Assembly: GCA_029961685.1 (NCBI GenBank)
Contig: JARWKL010000001.1
Span: 60,809,314-60,873,313, forward strand
Direction: 5' to 3'
Source of the DNA: Aristolochia californica
Lineage: Eukaryota > Streptophyta > Magnoliopsida > Piperales > Aristolochiaceae
DNA length: 64,000 nucleotides
Made by a program: the position numbers and the translations under genes. Shown here piece after piece: positions 62,328 to 64,000 of the stretch (position 1 is its first letter; every line of letters starts with the position of its first letter). The notes under the pieces are model-generated. The model was given only the letters and a program-made list of their open reading frames with translations, made no database searches and was not told where the DNA came from.

Positions 62328-62441
62328 AACTCTTGGTACTGGTTATGGAGGGCGTGTGTCCTCGAATACTAGCACGAAAAGGGTAACTCTTGGTACTGGT
62401 TATGGAGGGCGTGTGTCCTCGAATACTAGCACGAAAAGGGT
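62328..62441. repeat. perfect 57-bp tandem duplication
   Basis: Two adjacent copies, 62328-62384 and 62385-62441, each starting AACTCTTGGTACTGG and ending GCACGAAAAGGGT, with no difference I can see. They lie 240 bases upstream of the CP31-type start codon. Confidence 0.95.
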
Positions 62442-62584
62442 CCGAGTTCCCCCCACCTTAAAATCCGAGTAGCGAGTTGGCTCGCCTACAACTCATCCAA
62501 GGGGACCAATGTAGAGTCGCCCTGTAAATATCTCCCTAGACTCCAACCCGTTTTGGACCATCCACCCTCTTGTCATAAACCCCT

Positions 62585-62593
62585 CATATAAAC
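62585..62593 (+). promoter_or_regulatory. putative TATA box of the CP31-type gene
   Basis: CATATAAAC lies about 90 bases before the ATG in an otherwise C-rich stretch, leaving a CT-rich leader of about 60 bases. Such leaders are common in plant photosynthesis genes. Support is positional only. Confidence 0.5.
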
Positions 62594-62681
62594 CTCTCCT
62601 CCTCACCCTCACTTCTCCTTCCCTTTCCCCTTATCCTCTCCCCTTCCTCGCTTAAGATCCCCCATCCTCTTACCCTCAGCC

Positions 62682-63745
62682 ATGGCTGCCACTCCAGCCT
62701 TCAAACCCTTATCCACTCTCCTCACCCCCAAAGTTCCTCACCCTTTTCTCTCCCTTCCCTCTACGCCCATCAAGTTCTCTCACCTCTCGTCCTCTCCCTC
62801 CTCTCTTCTCTCCTTGTGTGTCAGTCTCAGGAAGAAGCGTCCATTCGTGCCCCTTGTGGCTCAGACCTCCGACTGGGCCCAGCAGGAGGAGGAGAACACC
62901 GTCAACGAGGAGGAGTTTGAGTGGGAAGGGCAGCCGACGGAGGACGGAGAGCCCGAGGCGGATGACGGAGGGCCCGAGGCTCAAATCTCGGATTGGGAGG
63001 GAGAGGGCGATGAGCCGGGGGAGGAGGTTTCAGAAGACGGTGTTTCAGAGGAAGAGCCATTCGTGGAGCCCCCCGAGGAAGCGAAGCTTTTTGTGGGAAA
63101 TCTTACGTATGATGCCGATGGTAATACGCTGGCGGAGTTGTTTGGTCAGGCTGGAACTGTTGAGGTTGCCGAGGTAAGTTGTTTCGTGTTCAGCTTTTGG
63201 GGTTTGCGTTATTGGGCAGTTTATGATTCTTAGTAGTTTGTTGTGATTTACTGTATGGTATTTTTGGGCAATTTGGTATCTATAAGTGAACTTTGCTTTG
63301 CTATGAAGAAAATTGATCTTGCTCGGCTACGGATAGAATTAGTCTTGTTCTACTATGAATGCAATTAAAGTTTTAGCTTCTTATTTTACCCGCAAGAGTG
63401 AGTAGTTTGACTGTTTAAGGCACGATCCTTGTGTTTAATGTGCTCTGTAATGAAGTTTATCTTGGATGATTCTCCGAATGGTTTTGGTTCTAATGGCTTC
63501 TTCGATAGGAGCTTCTTCTATTTTTTTCAAATATTTATTTTGTTGGCAAGTCTGGTCCTAGATAATATTTATGTTTTGATGCTGAGATATCTATTCTAAA
63601 AGTTGATGAGCGCAATGTTTTAAGAATTATCGTCCGTTTGTAGGTTATTTACAACAGAGAGACAGATCAGAGTCGTGGATTTGGGTTTGTTACCATGAGC
63701 ACAGTCGAGGAGGCGGAGAAGGCAATTGACAAGTTTCACCAATAC
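62682..63745 (+). CDS. chloroplast RNA-binding protein, CP31 type (5' part, continues past window)
   Basis: Two exons are visible (62682-63173 and 63644-63745), 198 residues, ending at a donor; the rest lies to the right. The first 60 residues are Ser/Thr/Pro-rich with few acids, a typical chloroplast transit peptide. Residues about 65-135 are very acidic ([15 protein letters not shown] and similar), the acidic domain of the 28-31 kDa ribonucleoproteins. RRM1 then starts at about residue 139 with RNP2 LFVGNL and, in exon 2, RNP1 RGFGFVTM after [10 protein letters not shown]. The family (CP28, CP29, CP31, CP33) binds many chloroplast mRNAs and supports stability and C-to-U editing. A second RRM is expected beyond the window. 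The strong match [19 protein letters not shown] points to CP31 among them, but the paralogue cannot be fixed without the rest. Confidence 0.9.
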
Positions 63746-64000
63746 GTAAGTTTGTCCAGCTTTATTTTATTTTTAAAAGATTTATTTCTGCTGTTTTGGT
63801 ATCTGAAGATGGATTTTATCGGATAAGTAAGGAGGGTACTGCTTTTTCACTTGATAGAATAAAAAGTATTCAGTCTGATGAATGAGTGTTCAGATTATCA
63901 TTATGTCTACAAAGCATGTAAAGTTTCTACTTTAGCATTTTCTTGTTATTTCTTTTGCCCACATAGTTGAGTGCAGGAGTTGCTCTTTTTTTCTTTTTTC
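63746..64000. other. start of intron 2 of the CP31-type gene
   Basis: AT-rich intron sequence after the GTAAGT donor at 63746. No acceptor that would continue RRM1 in phase was found before the window edge. Confidence 0.7.

Larger units (their letters stand above)
60172..62681. other. intergenic, with GA repeat and repeat-like segments
   Basis: No gene seen in 2.5 kb. A GA microsatellite lies at 60357-60392. At 61870-62330 there is a TATAAATA element, a CT-rich stretch and short open fragments that look like LTR or transposon debris without recognisable domains. A perfect 57-bp tandem pair lies at 62328-62441. The last 200 bases are C- and CT-rich and are the leader and promoter of the CP31-type gene. 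Confidence 0.5.

Noticed and set aside
61870..62330. Possible LTR retrotransposon (TATAAATA, CT-rich leader, short open fragments)
   Set aside because: No PBS, polypurine tract, second LTR or pol motif was found, so it is kept only as unclassified intergenic sequence.
1..64000. CRISPR arrays, operons, prokaryotic defence or biosynthetic clusters
   Set aside because: None seen. Intron-rich plant genes occupy the window and the repeats lack the regular repeat-spacer pattern.

Overview
This window is nuclear DNA of a flowering plant. Every protein gene except three has introns with GT..AG borders, and several families are plant-specific: an RGLG ubiquitin ligase, a PMI1-related protein, a chloroplast RRM protein, J-like/PEARLI-4-like proteins and a CYP724-type P450. 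The species cannot be told from sequence alone. Exon joins below were made by eye from splice borders, unbroken reading phase and known family order. All phases close and give full-length proteins, but no transcript evidence was available.

Layout, left to right. 1-2426 (-): 5' half of DNA topoisomerase III alpha. 4052-5791 (+) and 7405-8847 (-): two intronless paralogues, tail to tail, with a degenerate J-domain and a coiled-coil C-terminus. 8848-12054: AT-rich DNA with a minus-strand copia-type LTR and primer-binding site. 12055-18545 (-): the autophagy lipid scramblase ATG9, nine coding exons. 18546-26573: probable ATG9 leader intron and promoter, then repeats, including a 747-bp hAT-type MITE. 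26574-29764 (+): a proline-transporter-like AAAP permease. 30276-30647 (+): a small basic plant protein of unknown function. 30648-35775: very AT-rich repeats, then the leader and long 5' UTR intron of the next gene. 35776-40531 (+): RGLG-type RING/VWA ubiquitin ligase. 41545-48637 (+): NSUN5-type rRNA cytosine-5 methyltransferase. 49491-53416 (-): PMI1-related NT-C2 protein with a C-terminal LysM-like module. 54738-58106 (-): glycerophosphocholine acyltransferase (GPC1). 58720-58805 (+): intron-containing elongator tRNA-Met. 58840-60171 (-): truncated, frameshifted CYP724-type P450 pseudogene. 62682 to the right edge (+): chloroplast ribonucleoprotein of the CP31 type, cut by the window.

The genes do not form a pathway. 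They are an ordinary set of housekeeping and regulatory genes: DNA repair, autophagy, amino-acid transport, ubiquitination, rRNA modification, organelle positioning, lipid remodelling and chloroplast RNA metabolism. I found no CRISPR array, operon, defence island or biosynthetic cluster, and no convincing new system. The best leads are the paired J-like proteins that have lost the HPD motif, a 45-bp in-frame insert in the TOPRIM region of TOP3A, CT-rich tracts just after four 5' splice sites, the decayed P450 beside the tRNA gene, and several recent-looking repeats.
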